This document shows, in pieces, positions 19,351 through 31,602 of a stretch of DNA of 64,000 nucleotides. The position numbers and the translations under genes are program-made. Source of the DNA: Flavobacterium luteolum (lineage in GTDB: Bacteria; Bacteroidota; Bacteroidia; Flavobacteriales; Flavobacteriaceae); the NCBI RefSeq assembly GCF_027111275.1, contig NZ_CP114286.1, positions 62,001 to 126,000 on the forward strand. The letters are read 5' to 3'. Position 1 is the stretch's first letter; each line of letters opens with the position of its first letter. The notes below the pieces were generated by a model. That model saw nothing but the letters and a program-made list of their open reading frames with translations. It had not been told where the DNA came from and searched no databases.

Positions 19351-19481
19351 TTTGTCATTTCGACGAAGGAGACCCGAGCGATAGCGAACAGGCGAAGCAA
19401 ATCTCCACAAGTAGCTCGGTAACGAAAGTCCAATCTTTGCGGAGTTTCTTACGAAGATTTCTCCTTCGTCGAAATGACAAA
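19351..19481. repeat. Long palindrome, family 1, with inserted GCGATAGCGAAC segment
   Basis: The outer arms match family 1 (GTCATTTCGACGAAGGAGA and complement). The left arm is interrupted by CCCGAGCGATAGCGAACAGG and CGAAGCAAATC, a segment whose relative lies inside the GH2 signal-peptide coding region at 22776-22843. Confidence 0.8.
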
Positions 19482-19518
19482 CTGTACTTTTTAATTCCTA
19501 ATTTTTAATTATCAATTA

Positions 19519-23007
<3,489 letters not shown>

Positions 23008-23025
23008 TTATTATCTTTTAGTTAT

Positions 23026-23060
23026 TAGACCTGACAGGTTTTAAAAACCTGTCAGGTCTA
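23026..23060. repeat. Short palindrome, ACCTGTCAGG type
   Basis: TAGACCTGACAGGTT and AACCTGTCAGGTCTA are perfect complements around a short A-rich centre. It adjoins the family 1 copy ending at 22998, the same pairing as at 19303-19481. Confidence 0.8.
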
Positions 23061-23095
23061 GAAATCGTTATATCTTAATACTTAATTCTCTATAC

Positions 23096-24223
23096 TTAAT
23101 TCTTCTTTACCTTTTTCTCCGGCGGTGCCACAAAATTCAATTTGCTTTTTCCTAAATCTTTAGACGTTGCAATGGCAATTCCTCTTTGTTCTGCTTTGTT
23201 AACGGCACAGTAAAAATGATAAACCACGCCATCATGTTTAACTACAAATGATTTATGCGCAAACATATCATCATAAGGTTCAGAAGATTTAACTAAATCA
23301 TCTCCTTTCCAGTCGGTCCAGTTTACTAAATCATTTGAAACGGCAAAACGGTTAAAGGCACCTTGATTCCATCCCGTCCAGAAAGCTCCAAAATAGAACA
23401 TAACCCAAGTATCATTAATACGCTGAATATAAGCATCTCCAGAAATTCCTTTATGATGATTGATTAAAGGTTTATCGCCATAACGTTTCCATGTTTTCAT
23501 ATCGTTTGATACTGCCATCGCAATACGCTCAGCACCTTTTGCAGGATTGATACTATCGCCACGGGCATTGTAATACATGATGAAATTGTGTCCTGTAACT
23601 TTGTCTTTATCACGAATCACGCTGTTTTTGTACATCGTACTATTATCCCACCACTTAGCGTCTTTGTCTTTTGGAGTCAAAACCGGATTTTCTAATCTCT
23701 GAAATTCGTGTGGTTTTATTGGTGCTTCTTTGGTATAAGCCATTCCGATTGATAAAACGCCAGCTTCATAACCTTTACTATCTCCGCCAAAATAACTCAT
23801 CCAGTATTTGTCATCGTATTTTTCCCATTCGTAGCTTCCGCCCCAAGTTGGATCTTGCAACGAAATATATCCTGCTTTTTGGTTCACATCCCAGTGTTTT
23901 TCATTTTCTGAAAATGACATTACTTTTCCTAGATGTTTCCAATCTAAAAGATTGTCACTTTCTGCCAACCAAGTTTCGTAACCTCTTCCATCGTAAATTA
24001 AATACGTCATGTACCATTTTCCGTCTTTTCTAAATACACTTGGACAATCCATTTTATATGAGTTGTCGGTAGGAACCATTACCAAACCGTATTTATAAGG
24101 CGTTTTGATTTCCTCGTAAATCTCCTGCATCACGCTATCGGTAATTTCTCTTTTCTTGTATTTAGTCGCACAGCTGGTTATAGCAAGTGCTGAAATGGCT
24201 ACGATTAGATATTTAATTTTCAT
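23096..24223 (-). CDS. Five-bladed beta-propeller lipoprotein, GH43/GH32-like, putative glycosidase
   Basis: The 375-residue protein starts with a lipoprotein signal (MKIKYLIVAISALAITSC). The rest shows the repeated blade pattern of GH43, GH32 and related families: DCPSVFRKDGKWYMTYLIYD with an Asp early in the first blade, TWLAESDNLLDWKHLG, LQDPTWGGSYEWEKYDDKYW, and DAYIQRINDTWVMFYFG. Candidate catalytic acids are the Asp in MDCPSVF and those in the later blades, but I cannot assign them. Many Bacteroidota annotate such proteins only as glycosylase. It probably acts at the outer membrane on pectic side chains such as arabinan or galactan. The substrate is unknown. Confidence 0.75.
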   Translation of the reverse strand: MKIKYLIVAISALAITSCATKYKKREITDSVMQEIYEEIKTPYKYGLVMVPTDNSYKMDCPSVFRKDGKWYMTYLIYDGRGYETWLAESDNLLDWKHLGKVMSFSENEKHWDVNQKAGYISLQDPTWGGSYEWEKYDDKYWMSYFGGDSKGYEAGVLSIGMAYTKEAPIKPHEFQRLENPVLTPKDKDAKWWDNSTMYKNSVIRDKDKVTGHNFIMYYNARGDSINPAKGAERIAMAVSNDMKTWKRYGDKPLINHHKGISGDAYIQRINDTWVMFYFGAFWTGWNQGAFNRFAVSNDLVNWTDWKGDDLVKSSEPYDDMFAHKSFVVKHDGVVYHFYCAVNKAEQRGIAIATSKDLGKSKLNFVAPPEKKVKKN

Positions 24224-24254
24224 TTTTATGTTTTTTTTTGCCTTTTAGGCGCTA

Positions 24255-24328
24255 TCCCGATAGCTATCGGGACTAAGTTTTTTTTGTTTTCGAACGATTC
24301 AATCTCGCAATCCCGATAGCCATCGGGA
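24255..24328. repeat. Pair of TCCCGATAGCTATCGGGA palindromes
   Basis: A perfect 18-base palindrome at 24255-24272 is followed by a one-mismatch copy at 24311-24328 (TCCCGATAGCCATCGGGA). Further copies occur at 31137-31154 and 54042-54059. They lack a T run, so I treat them as dispersed repeats rather than terminators. Confidence 0.7.
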
Positions 24329-24421
24329 GCAGACTCGCAAAGTTCAATTTTCTATACTCTATTCTCTATATTCTATATTCTAAAATCTTGCTTCTTGCAT
24401 CTTTCATCTTCCCACTCTCTT

Positions 24422-26101
24422 CTATTTCTTCAACTCTTTTAATTTAGACTCCATAACGTCTTTATTCAGTTTTACTTTTACCATTCCTGTTGGATGAAAT
24501 CTTCTTTTTAGGTCGATGGCGTTATATACTATGGTGTAAACGTCATTTCCTTCTGGAATTAAACAAAGTGGAGTTCGCATAATATCCCACCATTTAGCAA
24601 CTTTGGTTTCGATTGGTAAATAATGTGCTTCTGCCCAATTGATTCCGTCTGCAGATAATGAATACGCAATCATATTTGGTAAATGATGTCCCCAACCGTC
24701 TGGACCTCCGTCGAAAATCGCGATGTACAGACCGTTTGGTAATTGACTCACAATTGGATTTTCTACGAATAACGGATGCATAGTCTTAATTGGTTCCAAA
24801 CCTTTATTCATTCTCAACCAAGGGCCTTCTAAACTTTTAGATTCGGCTAAAGCTACAAACCAGCCTTTTCCAGATTTCTTCGGATAATCTGCCCATGAAT
24901 TGAACGGATACGCACCGCTGTAAAATCCGAAGTATTTATCGCCTACTTTATATGGGAAAAAGGAAGCCACACCCTGACGCCCTTCCCAAGGTTGAGAATC
25001 TAGTCCAGGTTCCATGATGATTCCCATATCTTTGTAAGGTCCGCCAATTCCGTTGATTCCTTCAACCGTTGATTCACAACGCCAAATTCTTCCGAATGAA
25101 TGATTTGGTTCTATTTCTTTACTTACCGTATACGCCAAATAATAGCCATACCATTTGTTTGCTTTTTCGTTGAAAATTGGCATATAAGACCAAATAGCTG
25201 CACGACGATCATTCATCGGGTTATCATCTTCTGTTACTGCATAAGTTCCGCTTGCTTGGTAAATAGTTGATTCTCTTTTCCAATGAATTGCATCTTTACT
25301 TGTCCAATGCCCTATTTTGGTTTTTACACGGTCATAATAGTAATCAACGCCTTTTTCACCTGCTCTTTCGGTTGGAAACATATGATACGTATCTCCGACT
25401 TTCACCACACGTCCGCCTTCAAAACCTCCCTGAATTCCTTCTGTTCCAGACATTCCTTCATCTATAACCGGTTTGTTTTCTCCGCCGATAATATCGAAAA
25501 GTGGTTTTTCATCTGAAAATCCTTCAACGATAAAAGTTGGATTCCAAAGTTTTCCGTCTGGTAATTTAACATCTCTCGCATTCAACTGCTGGTCACTTTT
25601 CAAAACTCCCAAAACAGCAAATAATCCTTTTTGATTTGGCAAAATAGTGTGAGTTCCTTTTCCGTACGGAATTGCATACACACTTACTGGCGGTAAACCT
25701 GTAATTGTAACTCCATTTTCAAGAATCTCATTATTATTTCCAATTTGATTTGCTTGTAGATATTCTGCATTTTTATCCTGAAAAACACCAATTAAAACCG
25801 TTACTGGTTCTTTAAACTTTAATTGCAATGGAGCATTAGTTCCGTTTTTATAATGATCTAAAGGAAGTTCAATACCCGTTAACCCTTGTAATTCTGGAGC
25901 AAAACGAACGATATTGTGTTTGCTTCCTGAAAATACATGAGCATATTGTATGGTTTTGAAAGTTTTGTAATTGGATTTTACAATTTCAAATGATGCTGGT
26001 TTCCATGCGGTGGTTTGTGCTGTGGCTTGGATGCAGACGGTTAATAGCATTAAGAATGCTGTTTTTAATTTGAAGCTGTATTTTGTGTTTTTTGAAAACA
26101 T
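24422..26101 (-). CDS. Exported two-domain beta-propeller protein, putative glycoside hydrolase
   Basis: The protein has 559 residues with a signal peptide ending CIQATAQ. Residues about 30-190 look like a beta-sandwich (LPLDHYKNGTNAPLQLKFKE, VTVLIGVFQDKNAEYL). Residues about 200-559 carry blade-like repeats (GGRVVKVGDTYHMFPTERAG, IGHWTSKDAIHWKRESTIY, AAIWSYMPIFNEKANKWYGY, GLYIAIFDGGPDGWGHHLPN), as in GH43-clan five-bladed propellers. I do not recognise a named family. Two propeller genes next to each other in a rhamnogalacturonan operon suggest distinct side-chain activities. Co-transcription with GH78 upstream and the lipoprotein propeller downstream is likely, although the gaps are 198 and 260 bp. 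Confidence 0.65.
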   Translation of the reverse strand: MFSKNTKYSFKLKTAFLMLLTVCIQATAQTTAWKPASFEIVKSNYKTFKTIQYAHVFSGSKHNIVRFAPELQGLTGIELPLDHYKNGTNAPLQLKFKEPVTVLIGVFQDKNAEYLQANQIGNNNEILENGVTITGLPPVSVYAIPYGKGTHTILPNQKGLFAVLGVLKSDQQLNARDVKLPDGKLWNPTFIVEGFSDEKPLFDIIGGENKPVIDEGMSGTEGIQGGFEGGRVVKVGDTYHMFPTERAGEKGVDYYYDRVKTKIGHWTSKDAIHWKRESTIYQASGTYAVTEDDNPMNDRRAAIWSYMPIFNEKANKWYGYYLAYTVSKEIEPNHSFGRIWRCESTVEGINGIGGPYKDMGIIMEPGLDSQPWEGRQGVASFFPYKVGDKYFGFYSGAYPFNSWADYPKKSGKGWFVALAESKSLEGPWLRMNKGLEPIKTMHPLFVENPIVSQLPNGLYIAIFDGGPDGWGHHLPNMIAYSLSADGINWAEAHYLPIETKVAKWWDIMRTPLCLIPEGNDVYTIVYNAIDLKRRFHPTGMVKVKLNKDVMESKLKELKK

Positions 26102-26141
26102 TGGTTTTTTTATTTTTTATTAACTCTGAATTTCTTCAATC

Positions 26142-26247
26142 TTGTCATTTCGAGGAACGAGAAATCTTCGCGAGAAACTCTACAAAGATTGGCGACATTC
26201 GGTGCGGAGCTACTTGCGAAGATTTCTCCTTCGTCGAAATGACAAAC
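26142..26247. repeat. Long palindrome, family 1
   Basis: TTGTCATTTCGAGGAACGAG at the left, with two changes from the family sequence, pairs with GGAGATTTCTCC-type DNA ending TCGAAATGACAA. The following bases to about 26310 contain another partial repeat (CGAGTGTGATTCCTCATTCC). Confidence 0.8.
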
Positions 26248-26361
26248 TGTACGTGACAATCTTTGTCTTTACGAGTGTGATTCCTCATTCCTGAGAATGA
26301 CAAACTCGACGTTATAAACTATACCCTTAAGAACTAATTACTAGGAACTAATCACTCATTA

Positions 26362-28548
26362 CTAAATAGCTTTGTAACTCACTTTATACTCCATATTCGG
26401 TTTTACAATCAATTGATATTTGTTTTTTGCTAATTCTGTAATCGTTCCAGAGTTTGTTTTGGGTTTGCTGGCACTTTCAAAAATCAATTTTCCCTCTCCT
26501 TCGCCTGCTTTTACTTTGATTTCTTTGGTACTGCAATACACGGCAACTTCTCCGTTTGGTGTTGGCACTTTTCCTTCCATCCACTTTAATCCTCCTAAAT
26601 TTGGTTTAATTTCATATTGGGAATAACCCGGCGCAGTTGGTTTTACACCTAAATAATATTTCCCTAATAAGTAAATCGGACTTGCTCCCCAAGCGTGGCA
26701 AAGGCTTTTTCCGTAAGGACGGCCGTACATCGTTAAATGCTCCGTTCCTTTTTTGTTCGGATTGTATTCTTCCCAGAAAGAAGTTGCGCCTTCATTCAAC
26801 ATTCCGCCCCAATAATCTTTCATTTCTTTTAAAACGTAATTCTGTTCACCCATTGCGCATAATGCTTCCAATTCGTAAAAACGCATGTACGGTGTTGTAA
26901 TTTGAAGAACATCTTTATTTAGTAGTACTTTCTTTTTTACGCTTTGTTTTTGTTCTTCATTAAAATAATTGAAGAAAATACCGAACATATTAGCGTATCT
27001 AGTTACAATATTTTGAATTTTACCGTCGATACGCTGGTGTTTCATTACGTTTTCCTTTTTATCCCAAAACACATCAAATAATTTCGTTTTTAAATCATTT
27101 CCTAATTTTTGATATTGCTTTTGGTCTTCGGTTTTACCAGCGATTTCAGCACTTACAGCCATTGCTTCTAAACTTCTTGCTAAAAGCATTTGCTCAAAAC
27201 TCACTTCTCCCGTTTTTGGAAGTCCGTCTGCCCAATCAATAAAAACCCAATCGCCTTCTAATGGTTCCAGGAATCCATTTTTGTTTCTTCTTTCTAAACA
27301 GAAATCCATTAGTGATTTCATTCTTGGATAAAAAGTTTTGATGAATTTTGTATCGCCTGTGTGCAAGTAGTAATCGTAAACGCCAACAAACCAATAAAGC
27401 GAATAATCCATAATGATATTGACGTGAGCCGTTACAGGATCTTTCCCGCGAAGTGCTAACAATGTTCTTTCTACCGAAGCCGAATCAAAGAACAAATAAT
27501 AATTCATTAAATAACTTTGATACGCATCGCCAGACCAAACCCAGCGGTCACGTTTGATTCCGTCGATAAAAAATTCACGAGACGTTAAATGCATGGTGTA
27601 AGCCGACACATCCCAAATTTTATTCAATTGCTCATCCGAAGATTTGAATGCGCCACGATAGTCTAATGGCAAATATTCATAAAGCATAGAAATAGAATCG
27701 TATTTTACCCCTGCATCTGCTTGCACCTGAACATAACGGAAAGCTTTTGAACCGTCATGTGTATAAGTTTCAGACTGTTTTCCGTCAAAAGATAAATGAT
27801 CTAAAGTTTCACATTTGGCAGAATCTAAAGCTTCTTCACGAGATTCACCATAATAAAGCGCTAATTTGCCTTTTCCTTTTAAACCATGTATTTTAATGTA
27901 ACCGAAAGTTTCTTTTCCAAAATCAACTAACTGACCCGCTCCTATTTTTTCTGTTTTTGTAGCGCTCAAAGGTTTAGTTGTTAGTTTAAAACCCGAAGGT
28001 TTATTTTCTGGCGAATTAAAATTCCAAGAACCAACAGGAACCCACGGCGTACCAGATTGCTGTGCTTTTCCAGTTTCATCAATCCAAAGTTTATCTTCGT
28101 TGGTTACTTTCCACGAAGCATCAGATTTAATGTATCTTCCGTTAATATAAATAGCCGGCAACACTTCCTGATTGTAAACTTTAAAGGAAATTTTGTGTTT
28201 TCCCGCAGGAACTGATATTGATTTTGGCTGTCCGTAAATTTGAACGCCATCTAAAAGTAATTGAAAAGGTCCTTCTGAGTAAATTTTCACTTCGTCTGGT
28301 TGTGGAATATCTACTTCTGTTTGAAAAGTAACCAAAGCATACGGACTGTAATATTGCCAAAGCGGAGGAAATACGGCTTCGCGTTCTGTACGTCTAACCT
28401 GCATTTTATTGCTTAACCAAACTTCAAAATCTCCTGGATACCAGATCCATGTCGCTTCTTTTGGTTTTTCTTGTGCTGAGGACAGCGAACAACAAAAAAG
28501 GGCAACAAAAAGAAGTAAAGTCTTAAAAATGGAAAAGCGGTTTAGCAT
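26362..28548 (-). CDS. GH78 alpha-L-rhamnosidase
   Basis: The 728-residue protein has a signal peptide ending SLSSAQ. Parts in order are N-terminal beta-sandwich domains (about 30-270, ATWIWYPGDFEVWLSNK onward), an (alpha/alpha)6 barrel (about 300-640) and a C-terminal beta domain (PGYSQYEIKPNLGGLKWMEG). GH78-type catalytic features are DGIKRDRWVWSGDAYQS, which carries the conserved Asp-Arg and Trp-x-Gly-Asp, and the general-base segment GATSFWEEYNP. It is the first gene of the ten-gene minus-strand operon, 13 or so bases after a predicted transcription start and behind a tandem CAGG operator. It would release terminal L-rhamnose from RG-I oligosaccharides, alongside GH106. Confidence 0.9.
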   Translation of the reverse strand: MLNRFSIFKTLLLFVALFCCSLSSAQEKPKEATWIWYPGDFEVWLSNKMQVRRTEREAVFPPLWQYYSPYALVTFQTEVDIPQPDEVKIYSEGPFQLLLDGVQIYGQPKSISVPAGKHKISFKVYNQEVLPAIYINGRYIKSDASWKVTNEDKLWIDETGKAQQSGTPWVPVGSWNFNSPENKPSGFKLTTKPLSATKTEKIGAGQLVDFGKETFGYIKIHGLKGKGKLALYYGESREEALDSAKCETLDHLSFDGKQSETYTHDGSKAFRYVQVQADAGVKYDSISMLYEYLPLDYRGAFKSSDEQLNKIWDVSAYTMHLTSREFFIDGIKRDRWVWSGDAYQSYLMNYYLFFDSASVERTLLALRGKDPVTAHVNIIMDYSLYWFVGVYDYYLHTGDTKFIKTFYPRMKSLMDFCLERRNKNGFLEPLEGDWVFIDWADGLPKTGEVSFEQMLLARSLEAMAVSAEIAGKTEDQKQYQKLGNDLKTKLFDVFWDKKENVMKHQRIDGKIQNIVTRYANMFGIFFNYFNEEQKQSVKKKVLLNKDVLQITTPYMRFYELEALCAMGEQNYVLKEMKDYWGGMLNEGATSFWEEYNPNKKGTEHLTMYGRPYGKSLCHAWGASPIYLLGKYYLGVKPTAPGYSQYEIKPNLGGLKWMEGKVPTPNGEVAVYCSTKEIKVKAGEGEGKLIFESASKPKTNSGTITELAKNKYQLIVKPNMEYKVSYKAI

Positions 28549-28567
28549 AGTTAGTTTATTTTGGGAC

Positions 28568-28598
28568 TAAAGATAAGTGTTATTTTTACATTTCACAA
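28568..28598 (-). promoter_or_regulatory. Predicted promoter of the GH78-led hydrolase operon
   Basis: On the minus strand a TTG (28598-28596) is followed after 20 bases by TATCTTTA (28575-28568), one mismatch from TAnnTTTG. The leader to the GH78 ATG would be only about 13 nt. Confidence 0.5.
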
Positions 28599-28613
28599 CC
28601 TGTAGTATCCTGT
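28598..28613 (-). promoter_or_regulatory. Tandem CAGG operator upstream of the GH78 operon
   Basis: The plus strand reads ACCTGtagtaTCCTGT: two boxes with starts 10 bp apart, the near one beginning 23 bp from the first base of the -7 element. The geometry equals that at 5390-5405 and 38458-38473. The near box overlaps the -33 element by one base, as expected for an activator touching RNA polymerase. Confidence 0.6.
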
Positions 28614-28704
28614 TATTTCATAAAAAACTATGATTCTTGATAAATTTTTAAGGGAAAAATTATGACTTATCACTTTTTTAGTACTAAAAAAAATGATGTT
28701 AGAA

Positions 28705-28980
28705 TTTTATGGGACACGGATGAGACGGATTCGCTATCGCGAGGACGCGGATGAAAAACGGATTTTAATTATTTATCCTTTTTTGTCATTTCGACGAAGG
28801 AGAAATCTTCGCAATTAACTCCGCAACGAAAACCCAATCTTTGTCGAGCTTCTCGTGGAGATTTCTCCTTCGTCGAAATGACAAAGACTGTGTTATTTTG
28901 GATAACTAAAAGAAAAAATCCGTCTAAATCCGCGTCCTCGCGATAGCGAATCCGTTTTATCCGCGTTCTAATTTAGGCTA
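28705..28980. repeat. Nested palindromes: ATCCGCGTCC type outside, family 1 inside
   Basis: Outer arms hold GACGGATTCGCTATCGCGAG and its complement near 28937-28956 (CTCGCGATAGCGAATCCGTT). Between them, at 28782-28885, lies a full family 1 palindrome (GTCATTTCGACGAAGGAGAA). It fills the gap between the AraC gene and the GH78 promoter. Confidence 0.8.
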
Positions 28981-28985
28981 ACAAT

Positions 28986-29804
28986 CTAAGCAATCATCTT
29001 TTCAGATTCATTTTCATCTTCTAAAATATAGTTAGAAGGCGTTTTGCCCAAATGCTTTTTAAACATATAAATAAAAGCACTCGCTGTTTCGTAACCCAAA
29101 TCTAAAGCGATTTCCTTAATGGATTGTTTTTCGCCTAATCTTTTAATGGCTTCAAGTAATTTCATTCTGGTGCGCCAATCGCTGAAATTCATTCCCAATT
29201 CTTTTATGAATAATCGCGATAAAGTTCGGCTGCTCATAAAAGAAAGCTCGGCATAATAATCAATTGTTTGTTTACTCGAAACATCACTCATTAAAAGTTC
29301 TACCACTTTCTGTAGCCTTTCATCATTTGTAGTAGGCAAAAAAGTGGCGCTTGGCACTATTAGAGCCAGTTCGTCTAAAAAGACATAAATGATTCTTAAT
29401 TGTGATTCTGTTAAGTTGCCACTTGTTCCAAAAGAAATAATTTTGAAAACCAATTGCTTTAAAAACATCGGAATATCAAACGAAAAACTCTTTTCTGGCA
29501 ATCCTCCAATTGCAGAAGGATCAATAAAAACACTGTAATAGTTAACGTCTTTCTGAAAAGTAACTTGATGCTCTACTCCGCTTGGAATCCAAAGGCCTTG
29601 CAACGGATTTACAACCCAAATGTTATTGCCCACCACAACATTCATTACGCCACGAGTTGCGTAGATCAATTGTGCTCTTGGATGCGAGTGGGAGATACAC
29701 ATTTCGTTGTTAACTGTTTCAGTATAACCTATAACTGGGATCGAGGAATCTACTTGATATCCAAAATCCGTTGCTACTCTATATGTCCGATATTGACTAT
29801 TCAT
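28986..29804 (-). CDS. AraC-family transcriptional regulator with cupin sensor domain
   Basis: The protein has 272 residues. Residues about 20-130 form a cupin-like ligand-binding domain (CISHSHPRAQLIYATRGVMN, NPLQGLWIPSGVEHQVTF). Residues about 165-262 carry the two helix-turn-helix motifs of the AraC/XylS family (LSFMSSRTLSRLFIKELGMN, IKEIALDLGYETASAFIYMF, then KKHLGKTPSNYI). It is divergent from the Fsr-type pump gene across a gap of about 100 bp, the usual layout for a regulator of that pump. It is also upstream of, and codirectional with, the hydrolase operon, so it could influence that as well. AraC proteins often bind direct repeats one helical turn apart, as seen at the three pectin promoters; the link is untested. 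Confidence 0.9.
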   Translation of the reverse strand: MNSQYRTYRVATDFGYQVDSSIPVIGYTETVNNEMCISHSHPRAQLIYATRGVMNVVVGNNIWVVNPLQGLWIPSGVEHQVTFQKDVNYYSVFIDPSAIGGLPEKSFSFDIPMFLKQLVFKIISFGTSGNLTESQLRIIYVFLDELALIVPSATFLPTTNDERLQKVVELLMSDVSSKQTIDYYAELSFMSSRTLSRLFIKELGMNFSDWRTRMKLLEAIKRLGEKQSIKEIALDLGYETASAFIYMFKKHLGKTPSNYILEDENESEKMIA

Positions 29805-29905
29805 TGTCCAAATATAGCAATTCTGACATTAGTATTCTTTTAATCTTTGCAAAAAATAATACAGCTGTTGTTTTTTAGTCTAATTTAAAAATCAAAAAAT
29901 ACCAC

Positions 29906-31120
29906 ATGGACACTATTAAAGCAAATCCTGACATAGTTAAAAAAACCACTTATTCCATCTTATTTATCATTAGTTTTTCTCATTTAATTAATGATCTTTT
30001 ACAAGCTGTTGTTCCTTCAATTTATCCGCTTTTGAAAGATAATTTTAGTTTAAGTTTTACTCAAATTGGTATTATTACTTTGACTTACCAAATGGTAGCG
30101 TCTATTCTACAGCCATTTGTGGGAATGTATACCGATAAAAACTCAAAACCCTATTCGCTAATTGTTGGAATGTGTTTTACAATGGTTGGACTTTTCTTTG
30201 TTTCGATCGCTTCAAGTTTTATCAACTTATTATTATCCGTAAGTTTAATCGGAATTGGATCTTCGATTTTTCATCCTGAATCTTCACGTGTAGCGCATTT
30301 GGCTTCGGGCGGAAAAAGAGGTTTGGCGCAGTCTATTTTTCAATTGGGAGGAAATGCAGGAAGTGCGATCGGACCTTTATTAGCTGCATTTATTGTTATT
30401 CCGCACGGACAATCTTATATAGCTTGGTTTTGTATTATCGCATTAGTTGGTGTTTTTGCTTTGTACAAAATTGCGATTTGGTACACGGCACATTTATCGG
30501 AAAGAAATGCTAATAGAGCTTCTCACCAAATCGAGACGCATCATTTGTCTAAAAACAGAGTAATTGCTTCGTTAGTTATTTTATTGGTTCTGATTTTCTC
30601 TAAGTATTTCTACATGAGCAGTATTACGAGTTATTATACTTTCTTCTTGATAGATAAATTCCATATTACGATTCAGCAATCGCAAGTATATTTATTCTTG
30701 TTCTCGGGCGCTGTTGCTGCAGGAACTTTAATTGGAGGGCCAATTGGAGATCGTTATGGCAGAAAATACGTAATCTGGGTTTCTATTTTGGGTGTTGCTC
30801 CGTTTACTTTAATGTTGCCTTACGTTTCTTTATTCTGGGTTGGAACATTATCTGTAATTATCGGATTGATTCTTTCTTCGGCGTTTTCAGCAATTCTAGT
30901 TTATGCAACTGAATTAATGCCTGGAAAAGTCGGACTTGTAGCGGGTCTTTTCTTCGGATTTGCTTTCGGAATGGGTGGTTTAGGTTCTGCTATTTTAGGA
31001 AAAATTGCCGATGCTACAAGTATAGAATATGTATTTAAAATTTGTGCGTTTCTGCCTTTGATTGGTATTATTACTGGATTCTTGCCTAATTTGGAGAAGA
31101 AAAAGAAAACTCAAGAATAA
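29906..31120 (+). CDS. fsr: MFS transporter, fosmidomycin-resistance (Fsr) type
   Basis: The 404-residue protein has about twelve membrane segments. The N-terminal ISFSHLINDLLQAVVPSIYP and TQIGIITLTYQMVASILQPF, then IGIGSSIFHPESSRVAHLAS and GKRGLAQSIFQLGGNAGSAI, are characteristic of the Fsr branch of the major facilitator superfamily. A typical A-like motif GDRYGRK follows the second half. Fsr proteins export fosmidomycin and possibly other small molecules. There is no sign that it takes part in pectin use; it is paired with the divergent AraC regulator. A terminator follows at 31196-31236. Confidence 0.88.
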   Translation: MDTIKANPDIVKKTTYSILFIISFSHLINDLLQAVVPSIYPLLKDNFSLSFTQIGIITLTYQMVASILQPFVGMYTDKNSKPYSLIVGMCFTMVGLFFVSIASSFINLLLSVSLIGIGSSIFHPESSRVAHLASGGKRGLAQSIFQLGGNAGSAIGPLLAAFIVIPHGQSYIAWFCIIALVGVFALYKIAIWYTAHLSERNANRASHQIETHHLSKNRVIASLVILLVLIFSKYFYMSSITSYYTFFLIDKFHITIQQSQVYLFLFSGAVAAGTLIGGPIGDRYGRKYVIWVSILGVAPFTLMLPYVSLFWVGTLSVIIGLILSSAFSAILVYATELMPGKVGLVAGLFFGFAFGMGGLGSAILGKIADATSIEYVFKICAFLPLIGIITGFLPNLEKKKKTQE

Positions 31121-31136
31121 TTTTTTAAACACATAG

Positions 31137-31154
31137 CCCCGATAGCTATCGGGG
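31137..31154. repeat. CCCCGATAGCTATCGGGG palindrome
   Basis: Perfect 18-base palindrome just after the fsr stop. It belongs to the dispersed CCCGATAGCTATCGGG type also seen at 24255 and 54042. Confidence 0.7.
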
Positions 31155-31195
31155 ATAGTATTTGTATTGTCTTAAAAGGCATTTCATTTCATAAT

Positions 31196-31236
31196 AAAAC
31201 ACATAGTTTTCTCGATTGAAAGCTATGTGTTTTTTA
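31196..31236. terminator. Bidirectional terminator between fsr and the symE-like gene
   Basis: AAAACACATAG and CTATGTGTTTTTT form an 11-bp stem around a 16-base loop, with a T run on the plus side and an A run (T on the minus strand) on the other. It overlaps the stop codon of the convergent SymE-like gene. Confidence 0.75.
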
Positions 31237-31455
31237 TTTCGTTTCAATTTCATTATTGGCTGTAATAATGATTTTATTTTGCTGATGTTCAATCGTTACG
31301 AAATTCCCGTAATTAAAACCGATTTTCTGAAGCCATTTTCCGCAAAGACGTATTTCTGGAAATATAACGTATCGATGATATGATCTTGCAATATGTTTTG
31401 GCTGTATTTTTAATCGTCTTTTTACCGATTGTTGAGTTATATTTTCTTGCTTCAT
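31234..31455 (-). CDS. SymE-like small protein (type I toxin family fold)
   Basis: The protein has 73 residues if it starts at the ATG at 31455 (MKQENITQQSVKRRLKIQ); a longer frame to 31491 is possible. The C-terminal half, FPEIRLCGKWLQKIGFNYGN then FVTIEHQQNKIIIT, matches the SymE pattern (ligand-free GKWL, GF, G, V, and a final strand), an AbrB-derived fold. SymE of E. coli is an SOS-induced toxin controlled by an antisense RNA; whether this one is toxic is unknown. It is divergent from a 71-codon XRE gene, with 147 bp between them. It lies in a small island of toxin-antitoxin-type genes that splits the pectin region. Confidence 0.65.
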   Translation of the reverse strand: MKQENITQQSVKRRLKIQPKHIARSYHRYVIFPEIRLCGKWLQKIGFNYGNFVTIEHQQNKIIITANNEIETK

Positions 31456-31602
31456 ACTTATTGATAATTTACACAAAATTACCATAAACAAACATTAAAA
31501 GAAAATAAATTTACATTAAATGTAAATTTTAATTTATTAAACTTTGATTTTCAAGTCTTTAAAATTTTGCGATATTTGCAGGAGAATTCATAAACTAGAA
31601 AT

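Noticed and set aside
23671..24033. Open frame of 120 codons on the plus strand inside the beta-propeller lipoprotein gene
   Set aside because: Antisense shadow of a clear gene; no motif or start context.
24255..24328. CCCGATAGCTATCGGG palindromes as protein operators
   Set aside because: The same sequence occurs after unrelated genes (31137, 54042), mostly downstream of stop codons, which fits a dispersed repeat better.
29906..31120. Fsr-type MFS gene as the pectin sugar importer
   Set aside because: Its motifs match the fosmidomycin-resistance export branch, and it pairs with its own divergent AraC regulator.
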